Assembly: GCF_022348185.1 (NCBI RefSeq)
Contig: NZ_JAKRFD010000011.1
Span: forward strand, 1-64,000
Origin: Epibacterium sp. Ofav1-8
Lineage (GTDB): Bacteria > Pseudomonadota > Alphaproteobacteria > Rhodobacterales > Rhodobacteraceae
Length of the DNA stretch: 64,000 nt
Direction: 5' to 3'
Below are positions 44,036 to 53,018 of this stretch, piece by piece. Every line of letters begins with the position of its first letter. Positions within the stretch are counted from its first letter, which is position 1. Below the pieces are notes generated by a model. That model searched no databases, was not told the DNA's origin, and saw only the letters and a program-made list of their open reading frames with translations. The translations under genes were made by a program, and so were the position numbers.

Positions 44036-44293
44036 ATGACAGAAGTTACCATTGCTCGGCTGGATTTGGCAAAGCGGGTTTTCCAGGTTCATGGTGCGAC
44101 GGCCGATGGCGGCGTTGCTATTCGCAAGAACCTGTCACGGGGTCAGGTGTTGGCATTTTTTGCAGCTTTGCGGCTCTGCGTGGTTGCTATGGAGGCCTGC
44201 GCCACGGCCCACTGCTGGGCACGTGAGATCTGTGTTCTGGGACATACCATCAGATTGGTGCCGCCTGCCTACGTCAAGCCATTCGTGAAGTAA
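44036..44293 (+). pseudogene. IS110/IS1111-type transposase, N-terminal fragment
   Basis: GGAGGA before ATG 44036, then EVTIARLDLAKRVFQVHGATADGG and GQVLAFFAALRLCVVAMEACATAHCWAREICVLGHTIRLVPPAYVKPFVK, the N-terminal DEDD segment of IS1111-type enzymes. It stops at codon 86 exactly where 'RGKNDAADAEA' should begin, so the rest was lost. Different subgroup from the fragment at 43513. Confidence 0.75.
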
Positions 44294-44456
44294 TGCAGAG
44301 GTGGTCATTACTTTACTTATCATCAGGTGGCCATAATACGAAGGACCGTGGGACAGGCGCATGAAATCCCCGTATTTCTGCCATTAATCGACGGCTTTGC
44401 TCCGCATTATTTTCGGACGAACCTCTGCGGTTTTTTGACCAGCGGGGGAGCCAGCG

Positions 44457-44753
44457 ATGACAAAAGCCGATCGCCAAGTAATCACCGAACTCGAAGCCGT
44501 ACTGCCCAGCCAAGAATACAGCCCGGTGGTGGTCAGGAATTACTGCGCCTATGCGCGCGGCTTCCTTGACCATCTTGCGCAGCGGAATATCCCGGTCGCG
44601 GATGTAACCGAAGCCCAAGTGGAGCAATACCTGCGCGAAGCGGTCGCGCTGTTCCAGCGCCGTCACGGCCGCCTTCCCGGTCCACGCTGGCACCAGATTC
44701 CCTGCGCAGGTATTCACACGTTGTTGCGGCTTGTGCAGGGCCGCTGTCCTTAA
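44457..44753 (+). pseudogene. Tyrosine recombinase/integrase, N-terminal fragment
   Basis: 98 residues. MTKADRQVITELEAVLPSQEYSPVVVRNYCAYARGFLDHLAQRNIPVADVTEAQVEQYL is the core-binding (SAM-like) domain of phage/transposon integrases; the catalytic R-H-R-Y domain is absent. Upstream 44294-44456 looks like transposon border sequence. It probably belonged to the same transposon that donated the HTH tail fused to the dehydrogenase next door. Confidence 0.7.
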
Positions 44754-44771
44754 GCCCTCAGCCAAGCCCCT

Positions 44772-46247
44772 TTAATCGCTATCCTTGACTGGAATTTTGC
44801 CTTCTCCGATACGAGCACGGAGCAAATGCATCAACTCAATGCATTTTTCAAGAATCTCCTGATCACCACTGGCCACTCTTGATTCCCGCCGTTCTAACCA
44901 AGCCTTCATCCTGGCTTCCATCTTAGGCGCCAACGGGACGCGACCAGCAACCACTTTGCTATACTGCCCTTGTGAAACACCCATTTGATGAGCGACTTCC
45001 GCCTGATCCAAATCGTCATAGGCCACGACGATGGCAAGGGGGCCGAAGACCACCTCGTGGAAGGCGCGCATCTCCGGGGTCACCCCGAACAGGACCGTGG
45101 CCGGGAAAAACTTGCCATCCGCGGTGCCGCCGACCAGACATGTCGCGCCCTTGGTCACTGCATCCTCGACGATGCCCTCGATCCGCTTGGCCTCAGACTC
45201 CGCGATCAGCGGCCCCAGGGCGCAATCGCCCTTGATAGGATCGCCCACCGGCAGGTTCCGCGCCTTGGCGGCCAGCGCCTCAGCCATCTTGTCGGCCTGG
45301 GCGACGGGCACCAGGATCTTGCCGGTCGCCATGCAGATCTGGCCCTGATGCAGCCAGGCCCCCCAGGCGCAGTTCGAGGCGGCAGTATCGAGATCCGCAT
45401 CCTCCAGCACGATGATCGGATTCTTACCGCCAAGCTCCAGATTCACTTTCTTGAGGTTGCGCCCGCAGGCTTCGGCGACCTTGGAGCCGACGCCGGGCGA
45501 GCCGGTGAAGGAGACCTTGGAGATGATCGGGTTTTCGCACAGTTCGGTGCCGACATCGGCGCCGCCCGGCAGGATATGCAGCAGGTTGTCGGGCAACCCT
45601 GCCTCCTCGAACACCCGCGCCATGATGACACCGCCGGAAATTGGCGTGCGCGGATCGGGCTTGTGCACAACCGCATTGCCGGTGGCCAGCGCCGCCGCAA
45701 TGGCGCGGATCGACAGGATCAGCGGGAAGTTGAAGGGCGAAATCACCCCGACCACCCCATGGGGCACCCGGTGCAGTTCCTCGTGGCGACCGTCGTCAGA
45801 CGGGATGATCCGGCCCATCGGTTCGACGGCAGTGGCGGCGGCAGCCCGAAGGAAGGCCGCGCTGTGCTGGAATTCGATCGCCGCTTTCGGCGGGATAGAG
45901 CCGCTTTCCTGGACCAGCCAAGGCAGCAATTCGTCCCGGTGTCTTCCCATCAGGTCGGCCACCCGCAACAGCAGCGCCGCGCGCTCCGCCGCAGGGGTCG
46001 CCTGCCAGGACGGCTGGGCGGCCTCCGCAGCGCGCCGCACATCGGTAACAGACGCCATGCCGACCTCGGCCAGCGGCGCACCGGAGGCCAATGCGACCAC
46101 CTCTGCCGTACCGCCCTCCGAGGCGATCCAGCCCCCGGAAAAGATCTTGCTGCGCCAATCGGCGCCTTCGAGTATGGAGATTTCAGACGGGAGCTGCCCC
46201 CTTTTGACCGCAAGTAGACGGAGCCCGGTCGCGTCAGGATAGCCCAA
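44772..46247 (-). pseudogene. Aldehyde dehydrogenase truncated at both ends and fused to a transposon HTH tail
   Basis: 491 codons in one frame. Residues about 30-410 are a benzaldehyde/vanillin-dehydrogenase-like ALDH: VVGVISPFNFPLIL, VNLELGGKNPIIV (Glu), HQGQICMATGK (Cys nucleophile), EVVFGPLAIVVAYDD. At about 45015 the sequence switches to LDQAEVAHQMGVSQGQYSKVVAGRVPLAPKM, an XRE-like HTH, up to the end. The final 80 or so ALDH residues (oligomerisation, 'PFGG' region) are gone. The 5' end also lacks a native start: the first codons lie in an IS110 remnant. An intact N-terminus and function are unlikely. Confidence 0.7.
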
Positions 46248-46320
46248 ACTATCCGGGTCAGCTTGTTGGCCAGCGCCACGACAGATTTGTTGTGGTGCGT
46301 TCGCGCTTCAAGCGCCGAGT
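46220..46320 (-). pseudogene. IS110-type transposase C-terminal remnant
   Basis: On the minus strand the frame reads SALEARTHHNKSVVALANKLTRIVWAILTRPG, the conserved end of IS110/IS1111 transposases ('RTHHN-x-VALANKLARIxWA'). The rest is absent. It abuts and slightly overlaps the 5' end of the truncated dehydrogenase, showing where that gene was cut. Confidence 0.65.
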
Positions 46321-46518
46321 TTCGACTACGAACCCTTCGGCCAACTCCTACGGTTTCCCGTTCACATGATGCGCCAACGCCATAAAATGCTGGTCCAGCG
46401 CGCCATTGCGCTGCTGGAAGGCGACAGCCCGCCAGTCATCGAACAGGTGCAACCCGAGCTATACCGGGCGACGGCGCACCGCGCCCCCGCTCCGATACCG
46501 ATCAAGGCGCTGCTGTGA
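46312..46518 (+). pseudogene. C-terminal fragment of an unidentified protein
   Basis: The frame PSFDYEPFGQLLRFPVHMMRQRHKMLVQRAIALLEGDSPPVIEQVQPELYRATAHR runs to a stop at 46516-46518. The layout (helix with MRQRHKMLVQRAIALLEGD, then strand) resembles the end of a LacI/GalR-type regulator, which would make sense beside a sugar-acid locus, but the match is weak. Its 5' end is cut by IS110 sequence. Confidence 0.3.
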
Positions 46519-46547
46519 CGCCCCGCGGCCCCACCTCAGTGCCCACC

Positions 46548-48323
46548 TCAGTGATTGTGCTTCGGCAGCCGTTTTGACAGATTGCGCATCTCCGGCGCAT
46601 CGCGGATCACCATGCCTTCGCTTAGCGAGGTGGTGGTGCGCTGAAAGATCGCCTCCCAGGGGGTCGAAGGTGCGGTGATCTGCGCGACCGTGGCGGCCCG
46701 CCGTGCCGCCAGCTCTTCTGCTGAAACCAGTAGGTCGCAGCATCCCACAGCTAGATTCACCGACAGCCAGTCGCCGTCGCGAAGCAGCGCCAGCCCGCCG
46801 CCGGTACTGGCCTCGGGACAGACATGCAGGATCGAGGGGCTGTCCGAGGTGCCCGACTGACGCCCGTCGCCGATCGACGGCAGGCTGGCGATCCCCTTGG
46901 TGATCAGCCGATCCGGCGGCTGCATATTGACGACCTCCGCCGAGCCGGGCCAGCCCAGGGGACCGGCATGGCGCATCACCAGAATGCACTGCGCGTCGAT
47001 GTCCAGCGCCGGGTCGTTGATCCGGTGGTGATAATCCTCGCCACCATCGAAAATCACCGCCCGCGCCCGGAAGCGGTTCGGCGCCTCCGGGTCGCTCAGG
47101 AAACGGGCGCGGAACTCGGGCGAGATCACACTGGTCTTCATGATCGCAAAATCGAAGAAATTGCCGCGCATCACCACAAATCCCGCGCGCTCCGCCAACG
47201 GGGTCGAAACCGGGCGGATGACATCGCTGTTGCCGCTTTTGTGGCCCGCGAGATTGGCGCCCAGAGTCTGGCCATTGACGGTCAGGCAGTCCGGCTCCAG
47301 CAGACCGGCGGCGTTGAGTTCCGCCATGACCGCGGGCACGCCGCCCGCGCGATGGAAATCCTCCGACAGATATGTGCCCGCGGGCTGCACATTGGCCAGC
47401 AGCGGGATATCCAGCCCGACCTCCTGCCAGGCCGAGGCGGGCAGGTCGTGGCCCGCATGGGCGGCGATGGCGGTCAGATGCGGCTGTGCGTTGGTGGATC
47501 CGCCGATGGCAGAAATCACCCGGATCGCATTGCGCAGCGCGGCGGGGTTTACGATATCCAGCGGGCGCAGGTCGCGCTGCACAAGATCCACCGCTGCCTT
47601 GCCAGTGCGATATGCCATCTGCCCGCGCTCGCGATAGGGGGCGGGGATTGCCGCCGCCCCGGGCAGGGTCAGCCCCAGCGCCTCGGCCACCGCATTCATG
47701 GTGCTGGCGGTGCCCATGGTGTTGCAATGCCCCACCGAGGGCGCCGAGGCGGCGGCGCGGTCGAGGAACGCATCGCCGTCGATCTCGCCCGCCGCCATCG
47801 CACGGCGCGCCCGCCAGATCACGGTGCCGGAGCCGACTCGCTCCTCCCCCGCCCAGCCGTTCAGCATCGGCCCGCCGTTCAGAACGATGGCGGGAATATT
47901 CACCGTCAGCGCCGCCATGATCGCCGAGGGCGTGGTCTTGTCGCAGCCGGTGGTCAGAACCACCCCGTCGATGGGATAGCCGTTCAGGATCTCCACCAGG
48001 CCCAGATAGGCCAGATTGCGATCCAGCGCCGCCGTCGGGCGGCGGCAGTTCTCGAAGATCGGATGGGTCGGGAAGGACAGCGCGATCCCGCCCGCGTCCC
48101 GGATCCCGTCCCGGACCCGCCGTTCCAGCTCCAGATGCACCCGGTTGCAGGGGGACATGTCGCTGCCCGACTGCGCGATGGCAATGATCGGCCTGCCCTC
48201 GCGCAGCTCTCCGGGTGTAATCCCATAGTTCATGAAACGCTCCAGATAGAGCGCCGTCATATCCAGCCGGTCCTCGCTGTCGAACCAGTCCTGGGATCTC
48301 AGACGTTTGCCTTGCTTTGCCAT
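46548..48323 (-). CDS. IlvD/Edd family sugar-acid (pentonate) dehydratase
   Basis: 591 residues. The three Fe-S cysteines of the IlvD/Edd family are visible: C59 (DMSPCNR), C127 (TTGCDKTTP) and C200 (VGHCNTMGTASTMNAVAEALG). The length and NAYRERG...SGNSDVIRP and ARFLSDPEAPNRF blocks fit the pentonate/hexonate dehydratase branch (D-xylonate or L-arabinonate dehydratase) rather than dihydroxyacid dehydratase. Likely makes 2-keto-3-deoxy-pentonate. Last gene of the minus-strand catabolic operon, 26 bases after the nucleoside hydrolase. Confidence 0.88.
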   Translation of the reverse strand: MAKQGKRLRSQDWFDSEDRLDMTALYLERFMNYGITPGELREGRPIIAIAQSGSDMSPCNRVHLELERRVRDGIRDAGGIALSFPTHPIFENCRRPTAALDRNLAYLGLVEILNGYPIDGVVLTTGCDKTTPSAIMAALTVNIPAIVLNGGPMLNGWAGEERVGSGTVIWRARRAMAAGEIDGDAFLDRAAASAPSVGHCNTMGTASTMNAVAEALGLTLPGAAAIPAPYRERGQMAYRTGKAAVDLVQRDLRPLDIVNPAALRNAIRVISAIGGSTNAQPHLTAIAAHAGHDLPASAWQEVGLDIPLLANVQPAGTYLSEDFHRAGGVPAVMAELNAAGLLEPDCLTVNGQTLGANLAGHKSGNSDVIRPVSTPLAERAGFVVMRGNFFDFAIMKTSVISPEFRARFLSDPEAPNRFRARAVIFDGGEDYHHRINDPALDIDAQCILVMRHAGPLGWPGSAEVVNMQPPDRLITKGIASLPSIGDGRQSGTSDSPSILHVCPEASTGGGLALLRDGDWLSVNLAVGCCDLLVSAEELAARRAATVAQITAPSTPWEAIFQRTTTSLSEGMVIRDAPEMRNLSKRLPKHNH

Positions 48324-48349
48324 CGAATTACACCCGGGGTCCTATGTCG

Positions 48350-49330
48350 TTATGCCTTGGCGGGATCGTAAGCGCCGCCGGTCAGGCGGGACAGAAGCTG
48401 GCTGCGGAAGCCTTCCCGGTTCACATCCTTCACGATACGTGTGTCGGGCGTATCGGGCCATTGCTTCTCGCCGCCGTTGGAGGCGTTGAGACGCCGGTCC
48501 GCCACGGTCATGCCGCGAGTGTGGGTACCGTTTAGCTCCACCTGTACTGGCAGTTCCTCGACCTCGGTGATCAGGCTCTCATCCACAACTACGCCCACGG
48601 TCAGTGCCGAATGCATCGCACAGGCGCGCTGTTCCAGCTTGTTCTCGTAAAAGTCGATATAAAAGGGCAACATTGCCGCCAGGTATTCACCACGCGGACC
48701 GGCGGCCTTCAGGTGCGCAAGCTCGGATTCGTAGAACAATGTGTCATCGGTCACGTCCAGCCCAACCATGGTGACCTTCCAGCCGGGTTCCTGCAACACG
48801 ATCTGCGCCGCCTCCGGGTCGTGCCAGGCGTCGGCCTCGGCCACCGGGGTCACATTGCCCGGCACCCAGACGTTGCCGCCCATCCAGACCACGGATTTCA
48901 GCACCTCGGGCAGCGTCGGGTCGATCTGCATCGCCAGCGCCAGATTGGTCAGCGGGCCGAGCGCGATATAGGTGATCTCGCCGGGATGCTCATGCGCAAG
49001 ATCCACCGTCAACTGCGCGGCGTTTTTCTCCACCGGCTTGACCTTGGTGGCCTTGGGATAACCGGCGTTGCCGACCCCATCCTGTCCATGCACGAAATCC
49101 GCATAGTTCGGCGTGCCCACCAGTGCCCGCGCCGCGCCCCTGGCCAGCGGGATATCCGTGCGGTCGTAGACCTCCATCAGATAGGCGGTGTTCTCGGTGG
49201 TCAGCTCGACCGACACATTGCCGAAGATGCTGGTGAAGGCCAGAATGTCCAGCTCGGGCGATTCCAGCGCCAGCGCACAGCCAAGCGCGTCGTCGATGCC
49301 GGTATCTGTGTCAATGATGACTTTTTTCAT
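48350..49330 (-). CDS. Nucleoside hydrolase
   Basis: 326 residues from ATG 49330 (GGAG upstream). The calcium-binding motif DTDTGIDDA is at residues 7-15, and the later blocks TYIALGPLTNLALAM and EADAWHDPEAAQIVL are typical of inosine-uridine-preferring hydrolases. It cleaves the N-glycosidic bond to base plus pentose in the cytosol. Placed directly behind the nucleoside-type ABC permease genes, it processes the imported nucleoside. Confidence 0.9.
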   Translation of the reverse strand: MKKVIIDTDTGIDDALGCALALESPELDILAFTSIFGNVSVELTTENTAYLMEVYDRTDIPLARGAARALVGTPNYADFVHGQDGVGNAGYPKATKVKPVEKNAAQLTVDLAHEHPGEITYIALGPLTNLALAMQIDPTLPEVLKSVVWMGGNVWVPGNVTPVAEADAWHDPEAAQIVLQEPGWKVTMVGLDVTDDTLFYESELAHLKAAGPRGEYLAAMLPFYIDFYENKLEQRACAMHSALTVGVVVDESLITEVEELPVQVELNGTHTRGMTVADRRLNASNGGEKQWPDTPDTRIVKDVNREGFRSQLLSRLTGGAYDPAKA

Positions 49331-49366
49331 AGTATTCTCCATAGTGCCGCGCAGAGCCGCGCGGGA

Positions 49367-50332
49367 TTAACGTTGACCTTTGGTGTAAGGTTTGCCGCCT
49401 GCCAGCGGTGCCTCGCTCTTGCCGGCGGTGATCGCCAGAAGCAGGATCGCCAGCACATAGGGCATCGCCTGTATGGCTTGCACCGGCACATCGACCTCCG
49501 CGATGCTCAGCCCCTGAAGACGGCTTTGCAGCGCATCCGTCGCCGCGAAGAGCTGGCAGACCAGAAGCACCCGCACCGGTTTCCAGTTGCCGAAGATGAG
49601 GGCGGCCAGCGCCAGATAGCCCTGCCCCGCCGTCATGTCGCGGTAGAAGGCCCCGCCCTGCACGATGGCGAGATAGGCCCCGGCGGCGCCGCACAGAAGC
49701 CCGTTGATCACCATCGCCTGATACCGCATCCGGTAGACCGACACCCCTGCCGAATCCAGCGCCTCGGGCTTGTCGCCACAGGCATACATGCGCAGGCCAA
49801 AGCTGCTGTGATACAGCACCAGATAGGTGACCGCGACGGCGACAAAGGCGCCCAGGGTCAGGATCGTATGGCCCCCGGCCAGACCCGCCAGCGCCGACTG
49901 CAGCGCCGGAACGCCCTCCAGCCAGGAAAACTGCGGCGCAATCGCCGAGAACCGCGCGCCGTCCGGCAAGGGCGGCGTCTGGCCGCCCCGGGCATAAAGC
50001 GCGATGCCGACAAAGACCGTCAGCCCGGTGGCGATGATATTGATCGCCAGCCCCAGCACCAGCTGGTTGCCACGGAACCGCACCGAGGCGACGCCCTGCA
50101 CCAGCGAAACCATCACGCCCACCGCCATCGCGCCGAGAAGGCCGACATAGGGGTTGCCCGCGACCGAGGCCACCGCCCCGGCGGCAAAGGCCCCCAGCAG
50201 CATCTTGCCCTCCAGCCCGATATCGATGATCCCGGAACGTTCCGCGTAAAGCCCCGCGATCGCCGCGAAGATCAGCGGAATCGACAGGCGGATGGCCGAG
50301 GCCAGCAACAGGGGAATATCTGCAAAATCCAT
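49367..50332 (-). CDS. BMP-type nucleoside ABC transporter permease 2
   Basis: 321 residues, about 8 hydrophobic segments. IDIGLEGKMLLGAFAAGAVAS and RFRGNQLVLGLAINIIATGLT are signatures of the second permease of purine-nucleoside/simple sugar ABC systems (NupQ/BmpC type), and the closing stretch LAALIFGNWKPVRV is the usual EAA-like loop. Two bases separate it from the first permease gene. Confidence 0.9.
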   Translation of the reverse strand: MDFADIPLLLASAIRLSIPLIFAAIAGLYAERSGIIDIGLEGKMLLGAFAAGAVASVAGNPYVGLLGAMAVGVMVSLVQGVASVRFRGNQLVLGLAINIIATGLTVFVGIALYARGGQTPPLPDGARFSAIAPQFSWLEGVPALQSALAGLAGGHTILTLGAFVAVAVTYLVLYHSSFGLRMYACGDKPEALDSAGVSVYRMRYQAMVINGLLCGAAGAYLAIVQGGAFYRDMTAGQGYLALAALIFGNWKPVRVLLVCQLFAATDALQSRLQGLSIAEVDVPVQAIQAMPYVLAILLLAITAGKSEAPLAGGKPYTKGQR

Positions 50333-50334
50333 GC

Positions 50335-51450
50335 TCAGGCTCCTTCTGTTTTAGCCGTGGACCGCGACAAGAGCGCCCCGGTCAATGCGTCCGCATAGGG
50401 GCGCAGCATCGTCGCCAGGCCCCCCGCGAAGAAGATGACCAGCCCTTGCAGCACCACCACCACCTCGCGCGAGACGCTCGGGAAGAGGAACACCAGCGAG
50501 GCCCCGCCCTGATAGAGCGCCCCGAACAGCACCGCCGCCGCCACGATGCCAAGGGGCGTATTGGCCCCGATCAGCGCCACCGCGATGCCGATGAACCCGT
50601 ATCCCAATGCGAAATCCAGCGTCAGGCGATGCTGGGCGCCCATGATCTCGTTCACCGCCATCAGCCCGACCAGCGCGCCCGACAGGCAGATCGCCTGCGC
50701 GGTCATCCGCCCGATCGGCACCCCGGCCACCCGGGCCGCACGGTCGTTGGCCCCGGCAGCGCGCAGCTCATAGCCCCATTTGGTGCGCCACAGCGCCCGG
50801 TAGACCGCATAGCTGACCGCCAGCGCCACGAAGATCATCACGTTCAGCGGCGCGGGCTGGAAGCGAAAGCCGAAACTGTTGATCATGTCGATGATCTGCG
50901 GCAGCCGCTGCCCCGGTTCCAGCCCCGGTCCGGCAGGCGCCATCGACCCCGCCGGGCGCAGCACGCTCACGATCAGGTAGATCATCAGGAGCGAGGCGAT
51001 GAAGTTGAACATGATGGTGGTGATCACCAGGTGGCAATTGCGCCGCACCACCAGATAGGCGGGCACCGCCGCCCAGGCCGCCCCGAAGAGCGCCGCCCCC
51101 GCAACCGCCAGCGGCAGCAGCGCCCACCAGGGCATCCACGGCAGCCAGATGCACAGCACTGCCACGATCAGCCCCGCGAAATAGGCCTGCCCTTCGCCGC
51201 CGATATTGAACTGGCGCACATGCGCCGCCAGCGCGAAGCCGAGGCCGGAAAAGATGAAGTTCGTCGCGTAATGCAACGTGTAGCCGATGCCGTCGACGGT
51301 GCCAAAGGCCCCCTCCAGCACCGCCGCATAGGCGCGGAACGGGTTTTCGCCGACCGCGAGGATCAGCACCCCGCCCAGGAACAGGGCAGCGGCGATATTC
51401 AGGAGCGAGGCCAGCAGGCCGCCGAGTGCGGATTGGGTATGTGCGGTCAT
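50335..51450 (-). CDS. BMP-type nucleoside ABC transporter permease 1
   Basis: 371 residues, about 10 hydrophobic segments. NIGGEGQAYFAGLIVAVLCIWLP and LVVRRNCHLVITTIMFNFIASLLMIYLIV are typical of the larger permease (NupP/BmpB type). Its ATG overlaps the ATPase stop by four bases. Forms the membrane channel with the neighbouring permease. Confidence 0.9.
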   Translation of the reverse strand: MTAHTQSALGGLLASLLNIAAALFLGGVLILAVGENPFRAYAAVLEGAFGTVDGIGYTLHYATNFIFSGLGFALAAHVRQFNIGGEGQAYFAGLIVAVLCIWLPWMPWWALLPLAVAGAALFGAAWAAVPAYLVVRRNCHLVITTIMFNFIASLLMIYLIVSVLRPAGSMAPAGPGLEPGQRLPQIIDMINSFGFRFQPAPLNVMIFVALAVSYAVYRALWRTKWGYELRAAGANDRAARVAGVPIGRMTAQAICLSGALVGLMAVNEIMGAQHRLTLDFALGYGFIGIAVALIGANTPLGIVAAAVLFGALYQGGASLVFLFPSVSREVVVVLQGLVIFFAGGLATMLRPYADALTGALLSRSTAKTEGA

Positions 51451-53018
51451 TCTGCCACCTCCTGGGACATTTCGGCGGTGGCTTCCTTGCTGTAGCCCGC
51501 CATCATCATGCCGATCCGGCGCTCGGAGAACTCGGATTTGTCCAGCACCCCCATGGAGCGCCCCTCGAACATCACCAGCACCCGGTCCGACAATGCGATC
51601 AGTTCCTCCAGCTCGACCGAAACCACCATCAGCGCCTTGCCCTTGTCGCGCTCCTGGCGCAAGTGGTCGTGGATGAACTCGATAGCGCCGATGTCGACGC
51701 CCCGGGTCGGCTGGCCGATCAACAGCACATCCGGGTCGAAACTCAGCTCGCGCCCGATCACCAGTTTCTGCTGGTTGCCGCCGGAAAAGAAACTCATCCG
51801 CCGCGCCGGGTCGGCGGGGCGCACATCATGGTCCCGCATCAGGTCGCCGCACCACTCGCTGTGCATCTCCGCGCCAGGATAACGCGCGGTCAAAGTGTCG
51901 TAGAACGGGGTCCGGGTCAGCCCCAGCACCGCGTTTTCCGAGGCCGGCCAGGCGCCGACCAGCGCCTCGCCCAGCCGATCCTCTGGCACCAGGCCGACAC
52001 CGCGCTGGCGCAGCTCCGCCAGACCGATGCTGTCGCCCGCCCCGATCTCGATATCGCGCATGCGGATCCTGCCGGAGGTGACCGGCATCAACCCCGCCAT
52101 CGCCCGCAGGATTTCTGACTGGCCGTTGCCCGAAACCCCGGCGACCCCGAGGATTTCCCCCTCGCGGATCTCGAAGGACACATCCCGCACCAGCCGGATA
52201 TCGCGGCTGTCGCAGACCGTCAGGTTCTCGACGCTCACCTTCACCGCCTCGCCGCAGGGCTTGCGCTCCACCGGCCGCGCCCGCAGCGCCCGGCCCACCA
52301 TGCCCTCGGCCAGCGCCTCGCGGCTGGTCTCGGCGGTGCGCAGGGTATCGACCACCTCGCCATGGCGCAGGATGGTCACATTCCGGGTCGCCTCCATCAC
52401 CTCCTGCAACTTGTGGGTGATCAGCACCACGGTTTTGCCGTCCGCCACCAGATCACGCATCACATGAAACAGCAGCTCCACCTCGGGCGGCGTCAGCACG
52501 CTGGTCGGCTCGTCCAGGATCAGCAGCTCCGCCCCGCGATAGAGCGCCTTCACGATCTCGATCCGCTGCTGGATGCCGACCGCCAACTGACCCACTGGCA
52601 CATCTAGCGGGAATTCCAGCCCGTAGCGCTGCTGGATCGCCTCGATTTCGCGGCGGGCCTGGCCATTGCGCCGCCCCAGCCAGAAGCCCCCTTCGCTGCC
52701 CAGCATCAGGTTTTGCAGCGCCGTCTGCCGCTCCACCAGCATGAAATGCTGGTGCACCATGCCGATGCCGAGGCGGATGGCATCGCTCGGCGTCTTGATA
52801 TCGGCCCGCGCGCCATTGATCAGCACCTCGCCACCGTCGGGATCGTACAGCCCGAAGAGCATCGACATCAGCGTGGTCTTGCCGGCGCCGTTCTCGCCGA
52901 TCAGCCCGTGAACGGTGCCCCGTTCGACCTTGAAGGACACGCTGTTGTTGGCGACGACCGGTCCGAACGATTTGCTGATATCGCGAAATTCAAGGTGACT
53001 TGCCTCCTGATCCGTCAT
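51447..53018 (-). CDS. ABC transporter ATPase with two nucleotide-binding domains
   Basis: 523 residues. First domain: Walker A GENGAGKTT, signature region LAVGIQQRIEIVKALYRGAELLILDEPTS. Second domain: degenerate Walker A GVSGNGQSE, signature SFFSGGNQQKLVIGREL, Walker B LLIGQPTRGVD. The degenerate second Walker A and Walker B is normal for BMP/ribose-type ATPases. Drives nucleoside import. Its start overlaps the end of the DMFase-like gene by 29 bases. Confidence 0.9.
   Translation of the reverse strand: MTDQEASHLEFRDISKSFGPVVANNSVSFKVERGTVHGLIGENGAGKTTLMSMLFGLYDPDGGEVLINGARADIKTPSDAIRLGIGMVHQHFMLVERQTALQNLMLGSEGGFWLGRRNGQARREIEAIQQRYGLEFPLDVPVGQLAVGIQQRIEIVKALYRGAELLILDEPTSVLTPPEVELLFHVMRDLVADGKTVVLITHKLQEVMEATRNVTILRHGEVVDTLRTAETSREALAEGMVGRALRARPVERKPCGEAVKVSVENLTVCDSRDIRLVRDVSFEIREGEILGVAGVSGNGQSEILRAMAGLMPVTSGRIRMRDIEIGAGDSIGLAELRQRGVGLVPEDRLGEALVGAWPASENAVLGLTRTPFYDTLTARYPGAEMHSEWCGDLMRDHDVRPADPARRMSFFSGGNQQKLVIGRELSFDPDVLLIGQPTRGVDIGAIEFIHDHLRQERDKGKALMVVSVELEELIALSDRVLVMFEGRSMGVLDKSEFSERRIGMMMAGYSKEATAEMSQEVAE

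Noticed and set aside
44985-46217. 410-codon + strand frame opposite the aldehyde dehydrogenase
   Set aside because: Shadow of the ALDH coding strand; does not follow any family.
46824-48371. 515-codon frame on the + strand opposite the IlvD/Edd gene
   Set aside because: Antisense shadow of a GC-rich gene; Arg/Gly/His-rich protein with no domain, while the minus strand encodes a full dehydratase with its three Fe-S cysteines.
48611-50398. 595-codon + strand frame across the nucleoside hydrolase and permease genes
   Set aside because: Spans two real minus-strand genes; low-complexity, HRQ-rich, no ribosome site.
50446-51495. 349-codon + strand frame opposite the first permease
   Set aside because: Shadow frame of a hydrophobic gene, full of His/Arg/Gln, no support.
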